Position numbers and translations under genes: made by a program. A model generated the notes under the pieces. That model did not search any database, was not told the origin of the DNA, and was given only the letters and a program-made list of their open reading frames with translations. 64,000 nt of DNA from the NCBI RefSeq assembly GCF_003253735.1, contig NZ_QKYW01000013.1, forward strand, positions 1-64,000, read 5' to 3'. Positions 16,635-24,910 of the stretch are shown one piece after another (the stretch's first letter is position 1; the number at the start of each line of letters is the position of its first letter). Source of the DNA: Pseudomonas sp. URMO17WK12:I2 (lineage in GTDB: Bacteria; Pseudomonadota; Gammaproteobacteria; Pseudomonadales; Pseudomonadaceae).

Positions 16635-17552
16635 GTGAATGCCATCGTGAATATTCGTCGTCCCTTCGCCAGCCTCGCCCTGGCCTGCCTGTTTCTCGTC
16701 GCGCCCCTGGCCGCCGAAGCCGCCGCCCCCGCCAAGCAGGAACTCGCCTCCGGCAGTGCCCTGCTGGTCGACCTGAATACCGACAAGGTGCTGTATTCCA
16801 GCAACCCGAACATGGTGGTGCCCATTGCCTCGGTCACCAAGCTGATGACCGCCATGGTCACCCTGGATGCCAAGCTGCCCCTAAACGAACAGCTGCCGGT
16901 GATCATCCGTGACGTGCACGACATGCGCGGCGTGTATTCCCGTGTACGGATCGGCAGCGAGATCAGCCGCCGCGAGATGCTGCTGCTGACCCTGATGTCG
17001 TCGGAGAACCGCGCCGCCTCCAGCCTGGCGCACCATTACCCGGGTGGCGTCACCGCTTTCGTCGCCGCCATGAATGCCAAGGCCCGTGCGCTGGGTATGA
17101 CCCAGACCCGCTACGTCGAACCGACCGGCCTGTCCGAACACAACGTTTCAACCGCCAACGATCTGGTGAAGCTGCTCAAGGCAACACGCAGCTACCCGTT
17201 GATCGGCGAACTCAGCTCCACCCCGGAAAAGACCGTGGCGTTCCACAAGCCCAACTACACCCTGGGTTTTCGTAACACCAATGGGCTGACCCGCAAGGAA
17301 GGCTGGAATGTGCAGCTGACCAAGACTGGCTTCACCAACAGCGCCGGCCACTGTCTGGTGATGCGCACCACCATGGCTGGCAAGCCGGTGGCCTTCGTGG
17401 TGCTCGACGCCTTTGGCAAATACACCCACATGGCCGATGCCAGCCGCCTGCGCAAGTGGGTGGAAACCGGCAAGGTCACCCCGGTGGCTCCGGCGGCTCT
17501 GGCCTACAAGCAGCAGCGCGCTTCGCAGCGTCAGTTGCAGGCGGCGCAGTAA
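16635..17552 (+). CDS. pbpG: D-alanyl-D-alanine endopeptidase (PBP7)
   Basis: The 305-residue product is a low-molecular-weight penicillin-binding protein that cleaves D-Ala-mDAP cross-links in murein. The active-site motifs are complete: S66-V-T-K69, S123-E-N125 and K230-T-G232. The N-terminus has a signal peptide ending near AEA (residues 27-29), so it acts in the periplasm. The start is a GTG at 16635, with a second in-frame GTG at 16647. Its stop is 3 bp from the stop of the convergent LysR gene. Confidence 0.93.
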   Translation: MNAIVNIRRPFASLALACLFLVAPLAAEAAAPAKQELASGSALLVDLNTDKVLYSSNPNMVVPIASVTKLMTAMVTLDAKLPLNEQLPVIIRDVHDMRGVYSRVRIGSEISRREMLLLTLMSSENRAASSLAHHYPGGVTAFVAAMNAKARALGMTQTRYVEPTGLSEHNVSTANDLVKLLKATRSYPLIGELSSTPEKTVAFHKPNYTLGFRNTNGLTRKEGWNVQLTKTGFTNSAGHCLVMRTTMAGKPVAFVVLDAFGKYTHMADASRLRKWVETGKVTPVAPAALAYKQQRASQRQLQAAQ

Positions 17553-17555
17553 GCG

Positions 17556-18458
17556 CTAGCGCGTTTGCCAGAGCGGATCGGCAGCCAGCCGTTCGGCGAT
17601 GAAATCCAGCAACGCCCGTAGCGCCGGCAGCATCTGCCGGCGTGATGCATAGATGGCGTGAATGCCCAACGACTGCGGCAGCCAGCCAGGCAGCAGGCGC
17701 ACCAGGCGGCCATCTTCGAGCAGAGGTGCAGCCGCATAGAGCGGTTGCAGGCAGATGCCGCCAGCGTTGATCGCCGCCTCCAGCAGTACTGCCGTATCGT
17801 TGCTGCTCAGGTTGCCATCCACCGGCACCTGCACGGCCCCAGGTTGCCCGCTGAACTGCCAGACACTGCGCCCGAAATAGCTGTAGGTCAGGCAATTGTG
17901 CCCGGCCAGCTCGTGCGGCTCCTTCGGTGTGCCGGCTTTGGCCAGGTAGGCGGGCGCGGCGCAGACCACCGAATGGCAGTCGCCCAGGTGGCGGGCAACC
18001 TGGTTGGGCTCGAGCTGGTTGGTGATGCGTAGCGCCAGGTCGATACGTTCTTCGACCAGGTTCACGGCGTGGCTGCCTACCAGCACATCCACCGAGGTAT
18101 TCGGGTAGCGCGCCAGGTATTCCACCAGCACCGGGCTCAGCCAGGTTTGCGCGAACGACTGGCTGGTGGCGACACGCAGGTTGCCGCTCGGCCCGTCGTT
18201 GGCCTTGATGCCCGTAGCGCGCATCATCTCGGCGGTGTGCAGCATTTCCCGGCAGTGTGGCAGCAGCTCGTTACCGACCTGGGTCAGGCTCAGCTTGCGC
18301 GTGGTGCGATGCAGCAGGCGCGCGCCGACCCAGCCCTCCAGCTCGGCCAGGTAGCGCGAGACCATGGCCCGCGACAGGTCCAGGTGCTCGGCGGCCGCCG
18401 TCTGGCTGCCGCGATCCACCACCTCGACGAAAACGCGGGTTGCCGTGAGTCTGTCCAT
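17556..18458 (-). CDS. LysR-family transcriptional regulator
   Basis: The 300-residue product has an HTH (FVEVVDRGSQTAAAEHLDLSRAMVSRYLAELE) and a substrate-binding domain of the CrgA/DsdC-like subgroup (RVATSQSFAQTWLSP, IDLALRITNQLEPN). It is divergent from the NAD(P)-binding gene at 18597 with 138 bp between starts, so that gene is the likely target. Effector unknown. Confidence 0.88.
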   Translation of the reverse strand: MDRLTATRVFVEVVDRGSQTAAAEHLDLSRAMVSRYLAELEGWVGARLLHRTTRKLSLTQVGNELLPHCREMLHTAEMMRATGIKANDGPSGNLRVATSQSFAQTWLSPVLVEYLARYPNTSVDVLVGSHAVNLVEERIDLALRITNQLEPNQVARHLGDCHSVVCAAPAYLAKAGTPKEPHELAGHNCLTYSYFGRSVWQFSGQPGAVQVPVDGNLSSNDTAVLLEAAINAGGICLQPLYAAAPLLEDGRLVRLLPGWLPQSLGIHAIYASRRQMLPALRALLDFIAERLAADPLWQTR

Positions 18459-18596
18459 GATTCGCTCGATTCATGCAACTGTGTTGTGGTGATTATGCGG
18501 CTTTTTGCGGCGCTGTACGTGGGTAAGCTGATCCCTCGTCCATCGGTGCGCTGCAGTGCCTGCCGATGCTCATTGCCCGTCACAGTGGAGCCTCAC

Positions 18597-19208
18597 ATGA
18601 AAGTCGTCATTCTTGGAATCAGCGGTCGCGTCGGCTCGCGCCTGCGCGATGAACTGTTGCAGCGCGGTCACCAGGTCACCGGGATCGCCCGCGACGTGAG
18701 CAGCGTGCCGACCCAGGCAGGCCTGACTCTAGCCCGCGCGGACGTAGCCGACAGCGCACGGCTGGTGCCGCTGCTCAAAGGTCACGATGCGGTAATCAGC
18801 ACCACGCGCTTCGTTGGCAGCGATGCCCCGGGCCTGATTGGTACGGTGAAGGCCGCCAGCGTGCCGCGTCTGCTGGTGGTCGGTGGGGCCGGTAGCCTGG
18901 AAGTGGCGCCTGGCGTCGCGCTGGTCGACACACCGCAATTTCCGGCGGCCTACAAGGACGAGGCGAGCGCGGGACGAGATTTTCTCAGCGTGCTGCGTGG
19001 CGAGCAGGCGCTGGACTGGACCTTCCTGTCGCCCTCGGCACTGTTCGAGCCGGGCCAGCGTACCGGGCGTTTCCGCCTCGGCACCGACAACCTGCTGGTC
19101 GATGCTGACGGCAACAGCACAATCTCCATGGAAGACTACGCCATTGCCCTGGTCGACGAACTGGAGCGGCCCCAGCATTCGCGCCAGCGCTTTACCGTGG
19201 GTTACTGA
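18597..19208 (+). CDS. NAD(P)-binding (NmrA/SDR-like) protein
   Basis: The 203-residue protein begins with the atypical short-chain fold motif KVVILGISGRVGSRL (GxxGxxG) and continues with ARADVADSARLVPLLKGHDAVIST and LLVVGGAGSLEV, a pattern of NmrA-like redox sensors or epimerase-type proteins. GGAG lies 6 bp before the ATG at 18597. The LysR gene upstream is probably its regulator. The catalytic Tyr-x3-Lys is replaced by AYKDEA-like sequence, so the activity is uncertain. Confidence 0.82.
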   Translation: MKVVILGISGRVGSRLRDELLQRGHQVTGIARDVSSVPTQAGLTLARADVADSARLVPLLKGHDAVISTTRFVGSDAPGLIGTVKAASVPRLLVVGGAGSLEVAPGVALVDTPQFPAAYKDEASAGRDFLSVLRGEQALDWTFLSPSALFEPGQRTGRFRLGTDNLLVDADGNSTISMEDYAIALVDELERPQHSRQRFTVGY

Positions 19209-19320
19209 GCGCTTCGCCAAGGCAAAAAAACGCGGCTCAGGCGCTTCCCCCACTCGGCAATGCGGGGGAGCGGCTTGGCCGCGTGCAGGGCCTCGAGTCA
19301 CTCAAGGCAAGTTGCTAGGT

Positions 19321-20622
19321 TCAGGCCAGCATTTGCGTACCGAGCTGGATGGCGACCCAGACCGCCAGGATGGTCGCGGCACCCAGTGCCAGGTTCTCGA
19401 ACCAGTTGTTGCAGTACTGGCCGAGCAGTTTCTTCTGGTTGGACATGATCAGCAGGCCGAGGGAGATGATCGGCAGGCCGACGATGTTCAGCGCGTTGAC
19501 CGCGATGGTCAGGGTCACGAAGTCCGGCATGCCTGGCAGCGACCAGACCAGCGGGGTGACCAGCACGAACAGCAGGAACCACTTGTGCAGCGGGTCCTTC
19601 TGCGGGATTTCGCCATACTGCTGGCGGCGCTTGGGCCGGATGTGGTGCAGGGCATCGGTGATCAGCATCGGGAACGCGGTGGTCTTGCCCACTACGCTGG
19701 CGAACAGCGTGGCGAACACGCCGATGAAGAAGATGTACCAGCCACCCGGGCCGAAGAACATCTGCAGGGCAGCACCCAGATCATTGAGGGTTTCCACCTT
19801 CAGGCCATTGGGCCGCAGGATTTCCGCGCCTACTACCCAGATCGCCAGGTTGATGACGATACCGACGAACACCGCGAACAGCAGGTCGTTGCGCTGGATG
19901 CGCTTGTGCTCGGGGCCGGTCCAGCCCTTCTGTTTCATCACGTAGGGGTGCACGAAGTTGGCAATCGAGCCAGCGACGGCGCCGATGACCGATACGGCAA
20001 CCAGCAGGGCACCATGCACACCTTCGTCCTTCGGAATGCTGAAGCCAAAGGTGCCGGAGACGATGCCGCCCACGTCCGGCCCGGACATGATCGCCAGGGA
20101 CAGGAACGCCAGGGTCATGATCGCCAGCAGCACCTTCATCACGCCTTCGATGAGGCTGTAGATGCTGCGACCAACCAGCAGCCACACGCCGAGCACCACC
20201 GCGAAGGAGCACAGCAGCGGCTGATTCAGGTGCAGCAGGGTGGACAGAGCCTCGCCAGCGCCCTTGATCATGTAGGCGTTCATCAGGTGGCCCATGAACA
20301 GCGCGTAGCCGAACAGGAACCAGGCGAAGCTCGGGTGCAGCTGCGCGTAACCGCCGAGGATCGACATGCCCTGGTTATTGCACAGCTGGAAGCGGGCGAT
20401 GATGTTGACGATCAGGAAGCGCAGCAGCAGTGAAACCGCCAATACCCACATCATCGCGTAGCCATAGTTGGCGCCAGCGACGGAGGAGGTGATCAGGTCG
20501 CCTGCACCTAGCCAGGACAACACCGCGATAATGCCGGGGCCGAGCAACTTGGCCATTCTGCTGAGGGGGTTGCTTGATGCGCCTGCGGACACGCCTTTGT
20601 CGGCAACGTCGGTACGAGCCAT
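19321..20622 (-). CDS. NRAMP-family transporter, non-canonical metal site
   Basis: The 433-residue membrane protein belongs to the NRAMP superfamily by its pattern GPGIIAVLSWLGAGDLITSSVAGANYGY and about eleven membrane segments. The usual metal-binding motifs of metal-ion NRAMPs are altered: the TM1 DPGN is replaced by GAGD-L and the TM6 MPH motif is replaced by SIANFVHP. It could transport another cation or solute. It is divergent from the D-2-hydroxyacid dehydrogenase gene with 288 bp between starts, an interval that carries two mirrored copies of an 11-bp site. Confidence 0.82.
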   Translation of the reverse strand: MARTDVADKGVSAGASSNPLSRMAKLLGPGIIAVLSWLGAGDLITSSVAGANYGYAMMWVLAVSLLLRFLIVNIIARFQLCNNQGMSILGGYAQLHPSFAWFLFGYALFMGHLMNAYMIKGAGEALSTLLHLNQPLLCSFAVVLGVWLLVGRSIYSLIEGVMKVLLAIMTLAFLSLAIMSGPDVGGIVSGTFGFSIPKDEGVHGALLVAVSVIGAVAGSIANFVHPYVMKQKGWTGPEHKRIQRNDLLFAVFVGIVINLAIWVVGAEILRPNGLKVETLNDLGAALQMFFGPGGWYIFFIGVFATLFASVVGKTTAFPMLITDALHHIRPKRRQQYGEIPQKDPLHKWFLLFVLVTPLVWSLPGMPDFVTLTIAVNALNIVGLPIISLGLLIMSNQKKLLGQYCNNWFENLALGAATILAVWVAIQLGTQMLA

Positions 20623-20673
20623 GGGAAGGAGCCTCTATGTTGTTTTTGTTGGGAGTAACACGCTGCGAGATAC

Positions 20674-20684
20674 GACATCATACA
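20674..20684 (-). promoter_or_regulatory. 11-bp site, near the NRAMP promoter
   Basis: GACATCATACA is the exact reverse complement of the site at 20819-20829. It is 52 bp upstream of the NRAMP-like gene start. Sites of this TGTATGATGTC form resemble GntR-type half sites, which is inference only. Confidence 0.45.
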
Positions 20685-20818
20685 AATGGCTTTGTTGCAA
20701 AGTAGCAATGCGAATTCCCAGCATTTGGCCGATAAACGGCTTTTCCTCGTAATCAGTGGGTTTCAGGCGTTTTTCTGTGTTCTTGAATGCGTTTCGAGCT
20801 GTTTCTGAATGTTGCAGA

Positions 20819-20829
20819 TGTATGATGTC
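20819..20829 (+). promoter_or_regulatory. 11-bp site, near the hydroxyacid dehydrogenase promoter
   Basis: TGTATGATGTC lies 82 bp upstream of the dehydrogenase start and mirrors 20674-20684. The pair places one site facing each divergent gene, as expected for a common regulator. Confidence 0.45.
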
Positions 20830-20910
20830 TTCGTGTTAGCTTCCTGATGAAAGCAGGTAATCGGTCTGCCGACCGCTTGCCATCCTCAGTGCCGCCATTA
20901 GGAGAGCCCC

Positions 20911-21861
20911 ATGAGATCGTCTGCCTCGACCCCACAACTACTGATGATTGGCCCGCTGCTGCCGGCTCTGGTCGAGCGTATCGAGCAGGCTTATCAGGTA
21001 CATCGCTTCTGGGAGCTGGATGACCCACAAGGCTGGTTGCGCACCCACGCCGAACGCATCGACGCCATCGCCACCAGCGGCGTTTTCGGTGCCAGTGCCG
21101 AGCTCATCGAGGCCTTGCCGAATCTCCAGGCAATCATCAGTTTTGGCGTAGGTTATGACTCGATCGCCGTCGATACCGCGAAGAAACGTGGAATTGCCGT
21201 GACCAACACGCCAGGCGTGCTGGATAACTGCGTCGCCGATACCGCGGTGGCCATCCTGTTGGCCTTGGGCCGGCGGATCAGCGAGGCGGATCGCTTCGTA
21301 CGGGCGGGGGAGTGGCAGCATGCGCGCTTCCCGCTGGCTCGCAGCATCGGCGGCAAGGTGTGCGGCATCGTCGGCATGGGCAATATTGGCCGGGCCATCG
21401 CCAAGCGCGTCGAGGCCTTCGGCATGACAGTCGCCTATCACAACCGCCGTCGCCGTGATGACGTCGACTACGCCTACCACGAAACCCTGGAAGGCCTGCT
21501 GGAAGCGGCCGACTACGCCGTGCTGGTGGTGCCCGGTGGCAGCGCGACGGACAAGCTGATTGGCGCCGAGCAACTGCGTGCCCTCGGCCCTCAGGGCTAT
21601 CTGGTGAATATCGCTCGCGGCTCGGTGGTGGATGAGCAGGCCCTGATCACGGCGCTGCAGAACGGCACTATCGCCGGCGCCGCGCTCGACGTGTTTGCTG
21701 ATGAACCCAGGGTGCCGGCCGAGCTGCTGGCGTTGGATAACGTGGTGCTCACCCCACATATCGGCAGCGGCACCCATGAAACCCGTGAGGCCATGGCCGA
21801 CCTGTTCTTTGCCAACCTCGAAGGTTTTTTCAAGCAGGGCCGGGCGGTAACCCCGGTTTAG
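20911..21861 (+). CDS. D-2-hydroxyacid dehydrogenase (glyoxylate/hydroxypyruvate reductase-like)
   Basis: The 316-residue enzyme reduces a 2-oxoacid such as glyoxylate or hydroxypyruvate. The nucleotide fold GMGNIG (residues 155-160) is followed by NRRRR at 178-182, a basic patch that favours NADPH. Catalytic residues R236 (ARGS), E265 (DEPR) and H283 (TPHIGSG) are present. GGAG lies upstream of the ATG. Its exact substrate is open; the divergent NRAMP-like transporter may share its regulation. Confidence 0.9.
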   Translation: MRSSASTPQLLMIGPLLPALVERIEQAYQVHRFWELDDPQGWLRTHAERIDAIATSGVFGASAELIEALPNLQAIISFGVGYDSIAVDTAKKRGIAVTNTPGVLDNCVADTAVAILLALGRRISEADRFVRAGEWQHARFPLARSIGGKVCGIVGMGNIGRAIAKRVEAFGMTVAYHNRRRRDDVDYAYHETLEGLLEAADYAVLVVPGGSATDKLIGAEQLRALGPQGYLVNIARGSVVDEQALITALQNGTIAGAALDVFADEPRVPAELLALDNVVLTPHIGSGTHETREAMADLFFANLEGFFKQGRAVTPV

Positions 21862-21874
21862 GTAAGGCATAAAA

Positions 21875-21904
21875 AACCGCTGCACCCTGATCGGGGCAGC
21901 GGTT
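21875..21904 (-). terminator. Terminator between hydroxyacid dehydrogenase and trpA
   Basis: AACCGCTGC (21875-21883) pairs with GCAGCGGTT (21896-21904). On the minus strand it is followed by a run of six U-encoding bases, so it ends trpBA; it may also act for the plus-strand gene. Confidence 0.85.
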
Positions 21905-21924
21905 CTCGTTGTGCTGCAGAGTGC

Positions 21925-22749
21925 TTAGCGACGGGCGCTGCGCACGCCTTCGGCCAGTTGGCTGCACAGCTCCAGCACGCCGTCGATGGCCTGCTGATCG
22001 TTGCCGGCCGCCTTGGCGATCTGGTCGATCAGCGCCGAACCGACCACCACGCCATCGGCCAGGCGAGCGATGGTCGCCGCGTGTTCCGGGGTGCGGATGC
22101 CGAAGCCGATGCTGATCGGCAGGTCGGTGTGGCGGCGCAGGCGGGTGACGGCTTCCTGCACATGCTCCACGGTCGCCGAGCCGGCCCCGGTGACGCCCGC
22201 CACCGACACGTAGTAGACGAACCCCGAGCTGCCGTTGAGTACGGTCGGCAGGCGTTTGTCGTCGGTGGTCGGTGTGGTCAGGCGGATAAAGTCGATACCC
22301 GCAGCCTGGGCCGGGTCGCACAGGTCGCGGTTATGTTCTGGCGGCAGGTCGACCACGATCAGGCCATCGACGCCAGCGTCCTTGGCATCGGCGATAAAAC
22401 GCTCCACACCGTACTTGTGGATCGGGTTGAAGTAACCCATCAGCACCAGCGGCGTGGTGCTGTCGTCCTGGCGGAATTCGCGGACCATCTGCAGCGTCTT
22501 GGCCAGGTTCTGCTTGGCTTCCAGGGCGCGGATGTTGGCCAGCTGGATCGCCGGGCCATCGGCCATCGGATCGGTGAACGGCATGCCCAGTTCGATCACG
22601 TCGGCGCCGGCTTTCGGCAAGCCCTTGAGAATCGCCAGGGAGGTGTCGTAGTTCGGGTCGCCAGCGGTCACGAAGGTCACCAGGGCGGCACGGTTCTGCT
22701 CTTTCAACTCGGCGAAACGCGATTGCAGGCGGAAATTTACCGAGCTCAT
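21925..22749 (-). CDS. trpA: Tryptophan synthase alpha chain
   Basis: The 274-residue subunit cleaves indole-3-glycerol phosphate to indole and glyceraldehyde 3-phosphate. Catalytic residues E53 (IELGMPFTDP) and D64 (ADGPAIQ) are present, as are the GFGIRTPEHA and GSALIDQI phosphate-binding segments. The start overlaps the trpB stop by 4 nt (ATGA), the translational coupling usual for trpBA. It is followed by the terminator at 21875-21904. Confidence 0.97.
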   Translation of the reverse strand: MSSVNFRLQSRFAELKEQNRAALVTFVTAGDPNYDTSLAILKGLPKAGADVIELGMPFTDPMADGPAIQLANIRALEAKQNLAKTLQMVREFRQDDSTTPLVLMGYFNPIHKYGVERFIADAKDAGVDGLIVVDLPPEHNRDLCDPAQAAGIDFIRLTTPTTDDKRLPTVLNGSSGFVYYVSVAGVTGAGSATVEHVQEAVTRLRRHTDLPISIGFGIRTPEHAATIARLADGVVVGSALIDQIAKAAGNDQQAIDGVLELCSQLAEGVRSARR

Positions 22750-23957
22750 ATGTGTTCTTCCTGTTCGTCGAAATGGTGCATGACGGTCTGCATGTCTTTG
22801 TCGCCGCGGCCCGAGAGGTTGACCACCATCAGGTGATCCTTGGGCAGCGTTGGCGCGCGCTTGAATACTTCAGCCAGGGCGTGGGACGACTCAAGGGCCG
22901 GGATGATGCCTTCCAGGCGGCAGCACTGGTGGAAGGCGGCAAGTGCTTGCTTGTCGGTGATCGAGGTGTACTCGACGCGGCCGATATCGAACAACCAGGC
23001 GTGTTCAGGGCCGATACCGGGGTAGTCGAGGCCAGCGGAAATCGAGTGGGCGTCGATGATCTGGCCATCGTCGTCCTGCAGCAGGAAGGTGCGGTTGCCG
23101 TGCAGCACGCCGGGTACGCCGCCATTGAGGCTGGCGGCATGCTTGCCGGTTTCCACACCATGGCCGGCCGCTTCGACACCGATGATCTGCACCGACTTGT
23201 CGTCCAGGAACGGGTGGAACAGGCCCATGGCGTTGGAGCCGCCACCGATGCAGGCGACCAGGCTGTCCGGCAGGCGGCCTTCCTGGGCTTGCAGCTGGTC
23301 ACGGGTTTCCTTGCCGATAACGGCCTGGAAGTCGCGCACCATCGCCGGATAAGGATGGGGGCCGGCCACGGTGCCGATGATGTAGAAAGTGCTGTCGACG
23401 TTGGTCACCCAGTCGCGCAGGGCTTCGTTCATCGCATCCTTGAGGGTGCCGGTGCCGGCGGTGACCGGAATCACTTCGGCGCCGAGCAGCTTCATGCGGA
23501 AGACGTTGGCCTGCTGGCGGTCGATGTCGGTGGTGCCCATGTAGATCACGCACTGCAGGCCGAAGCGCGCAGCCACGGTAGCGGTGGCCACGCCATGCAT
23601 GCCGGCGCCGGTCTCGGCGATGATGCGCTGCTTGCCCATGCGCTTGGCCAGCAGGATCTGGCCGATGCAGTTGTTGATCTTGTGCGCGCCGGTGTGATTG
23701 AGCTCTTCGCGCTTCAGATAAATCTTCGCGCCGCCGCAGAACTCGGTCAGGCGCTCGGCGAAGTACAGCGGGCTCGGGCGGCCGACGTAATCACGCTGGA
23801 AGTAGGCCAGCTCCTTGGCGAACTCGGGATCGGCCTTGGCCTTCTCGTACTCGGCGGCCAGGTCGTGGATCAGCGGCATCAGCGTCTCGGCGACGTACTG
23901 CCCGCCGAAGCTGCCGAACAGGCCGGTGGCGTCTGGGCCGTTGCGTAATGAAGTCAT
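22746..23957 (-). CDS. trpB: Tryptophan synthase beta chain
   Basis: The 403-residue pyridoxal-phosphate enzyme condenses indole with serine. The Schiff-base lysine is K93 in HTGAHKINN, the phosphate loop GGGSNAMG follows near residue 236, and the SAGLDYPGIGPEH segment is intact. A good AGGAGA ribosome site precedes the ATG. In Pseudomonas trpBA is induced by indoleglycerol phosphate through TrpI bound upstream of trpB. Confidence 0.97.
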   Translation of the reverse strand: MTSLRNGPDATGLFGSFGGQYVAETLMPLIHDLAAEYEKAKADPEFAKELAYFQRDYVGRPSPLYFAERLTEFCGGAKIYLKREELNHTGAHKINNCIGQILLAKRMGKQRIIAETGAGMHGVATATVAARFGLQCVIYMGTTDIDRQQANVFRMKLLGAEVIPVTAGTGTLKDAMNEALRDWVTNVDSTFYIIGTVAGPHPYPAMVRDFQAVIGKETRDQLQAQEGRLPDSLVACIGGGSNAMGLFHPFLDDKSVQIIGVEAAGHGVETGKHAASLNGGVPGVLHGNRTFLLQDDDGQIIDAHSISAGLDYPGIGPEHAWLFDIGRVEYTSITDKQALAAFHQCCRLEGIIPALESSHALAEVFKRAPTLPKDHLMVVNLSGRGDKDMQTVMHHFDEQEEHI

Positions 23958-24058
23958 GAGGTTCTCCTGTGAATTCGCAGGCCACGAGCGACCTGCTTGC
24001 CAAGCGGCGTTGGCGTCGATGGGGCCAGACTAACGCTGCAGTGCCGGGCAGAAAAGCG

Positions 24059-24074
24059 ATTAGTTTTAACTGAT
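24059..24074. promoter_or_regulatory. Candidate TrpI-binding palindrome
   Basis: ATTAGTTTTAACTGAT is a near-perfect dyad (ATTAGTT/AACTGAT, ATCAGTT complement), AT-rich and of LysR T-N11-A type, 102-117 bp upstream of trpB. Position and form fit the activator site expected for TrpI. Confidence 0.5.
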
Positions 24075-24240
24075 TGGTGAGTAAATATCACAGGTTTTCA
24101 CCGCTGCCGCGCAGGTTGAATGGTTTGCGTAATGGCTGTGCAAGCCAAATACAGTGGTGTTGGTGCATATCGGTTGGTGTTTTCGCAGGCTTGATCGATA
24201 ATCGCAGCGCTCTCAAATTTACGCACAGATAGGTCGCGTC

Positions 24241-24909
24241 ATGAAAACAGGATGGATGTGGCTGTTCCCGGGTGTCGGCGCGCTGTTGCTGGCGGTTGCC
24301 ATCGGTATCCAGGTTTCGCGCATCAGCGGCGAAGCACAGATGACGCGCACCGAAGGTTCCATCGTGGATATCGAGGATGGCTGCCCGACGGCGTCGTTCA
24401 CCACGCTCGATGGCACGTTGGGCGAGCATCACAGCAGCACCTGCAGCACGCCGCCGTCGTTCGATATCGGTGAGCGCGTGGCGGTGTATTACGACCCGCA
24501 GGACCCTGAGCGCGCCCACATCGACAGCTTCGAACAGAACTGGATCGGCAGCCTGATCGTCGGCGGCATCGGCGCGGTCTTTCTGGCGATTGGCCTGTTG
24601 TTCGTGCTGCCGCCGCTGTTCGGCAAGCGCCGAGCAGCCGAGCTGCTGGTTACCGGCACGCCGGTGCAGGCCGAGCTGGTGGACGTCGAACTCAATGGTT
24701 CACTGAGTATCAACGGCCGCAACCCGTACCGTATCGTCGCCCAGTGGCTGAACCCGCAAACCAACAAGCTGCACGTGTTTCGCAGTGAAAACCTGTGGTT
24801 CGATCCGGGCCCCTACATCAGCGAGTCGCTGGTTACGGTGATGATCGACCCCAACAACCCCAAGCGCTACAGCATGGACACCCGGTTCCTGCCCGAACTG
24901 GCGGACTGA
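24241..24909 (+). CDS. DUF3592-family membrane protein
   Basis: The 222-residue protein has an N-terminal membrane segment (about 5-25), an extracytoplasmic part with IGERVAVYYDPQDPERA, a second membrane segment (about 100-124), and a repeat of the same motif near the C-terminus (VTVMIDPNNPKRYSMD). This duplicated GD-V-YDP-NP pattern is typical of DUF3592. It lies between trpB and trpI and its stop is 1 bp from the trpI start, so the two are co-transcribed. Function unknown; no link to tryptophan is known to me. Confidence 0.85.
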   Translation: MKTGWMWLFPGVGALLLAVAIGIQVSRISGEAQMTRTEGSIVDIEDGCPTASFTTLDGTLGEHHSSTCSTPPSFDIGERVAVYYDPQDPERAHIDSFEQNWIGSLIVGGIGAVFLAIGLLFVLPPLFGKRRAAELLVTGTPVQAELVDVELNGSLSINGRNPYRIVAQWLNPQTNKLHVFRSENLWFDPGPYISESLVTVMIDPNNPKRYSMDTRFLPELAD

Positions 24910-24910
24910 G

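Noticed and set aside
19247..19268. CCCCC/GGGGG stem after the NmrA-like gene as a terminator
   Set aside because: Short stem with a long loop and no U tract; too weak to list.
18883..20433. A 516-codon plus-strand frame over the NRAMP-like gene
   Set aside because: Q/H/D-rich antisense frame; the minus-strand transporter is clear.
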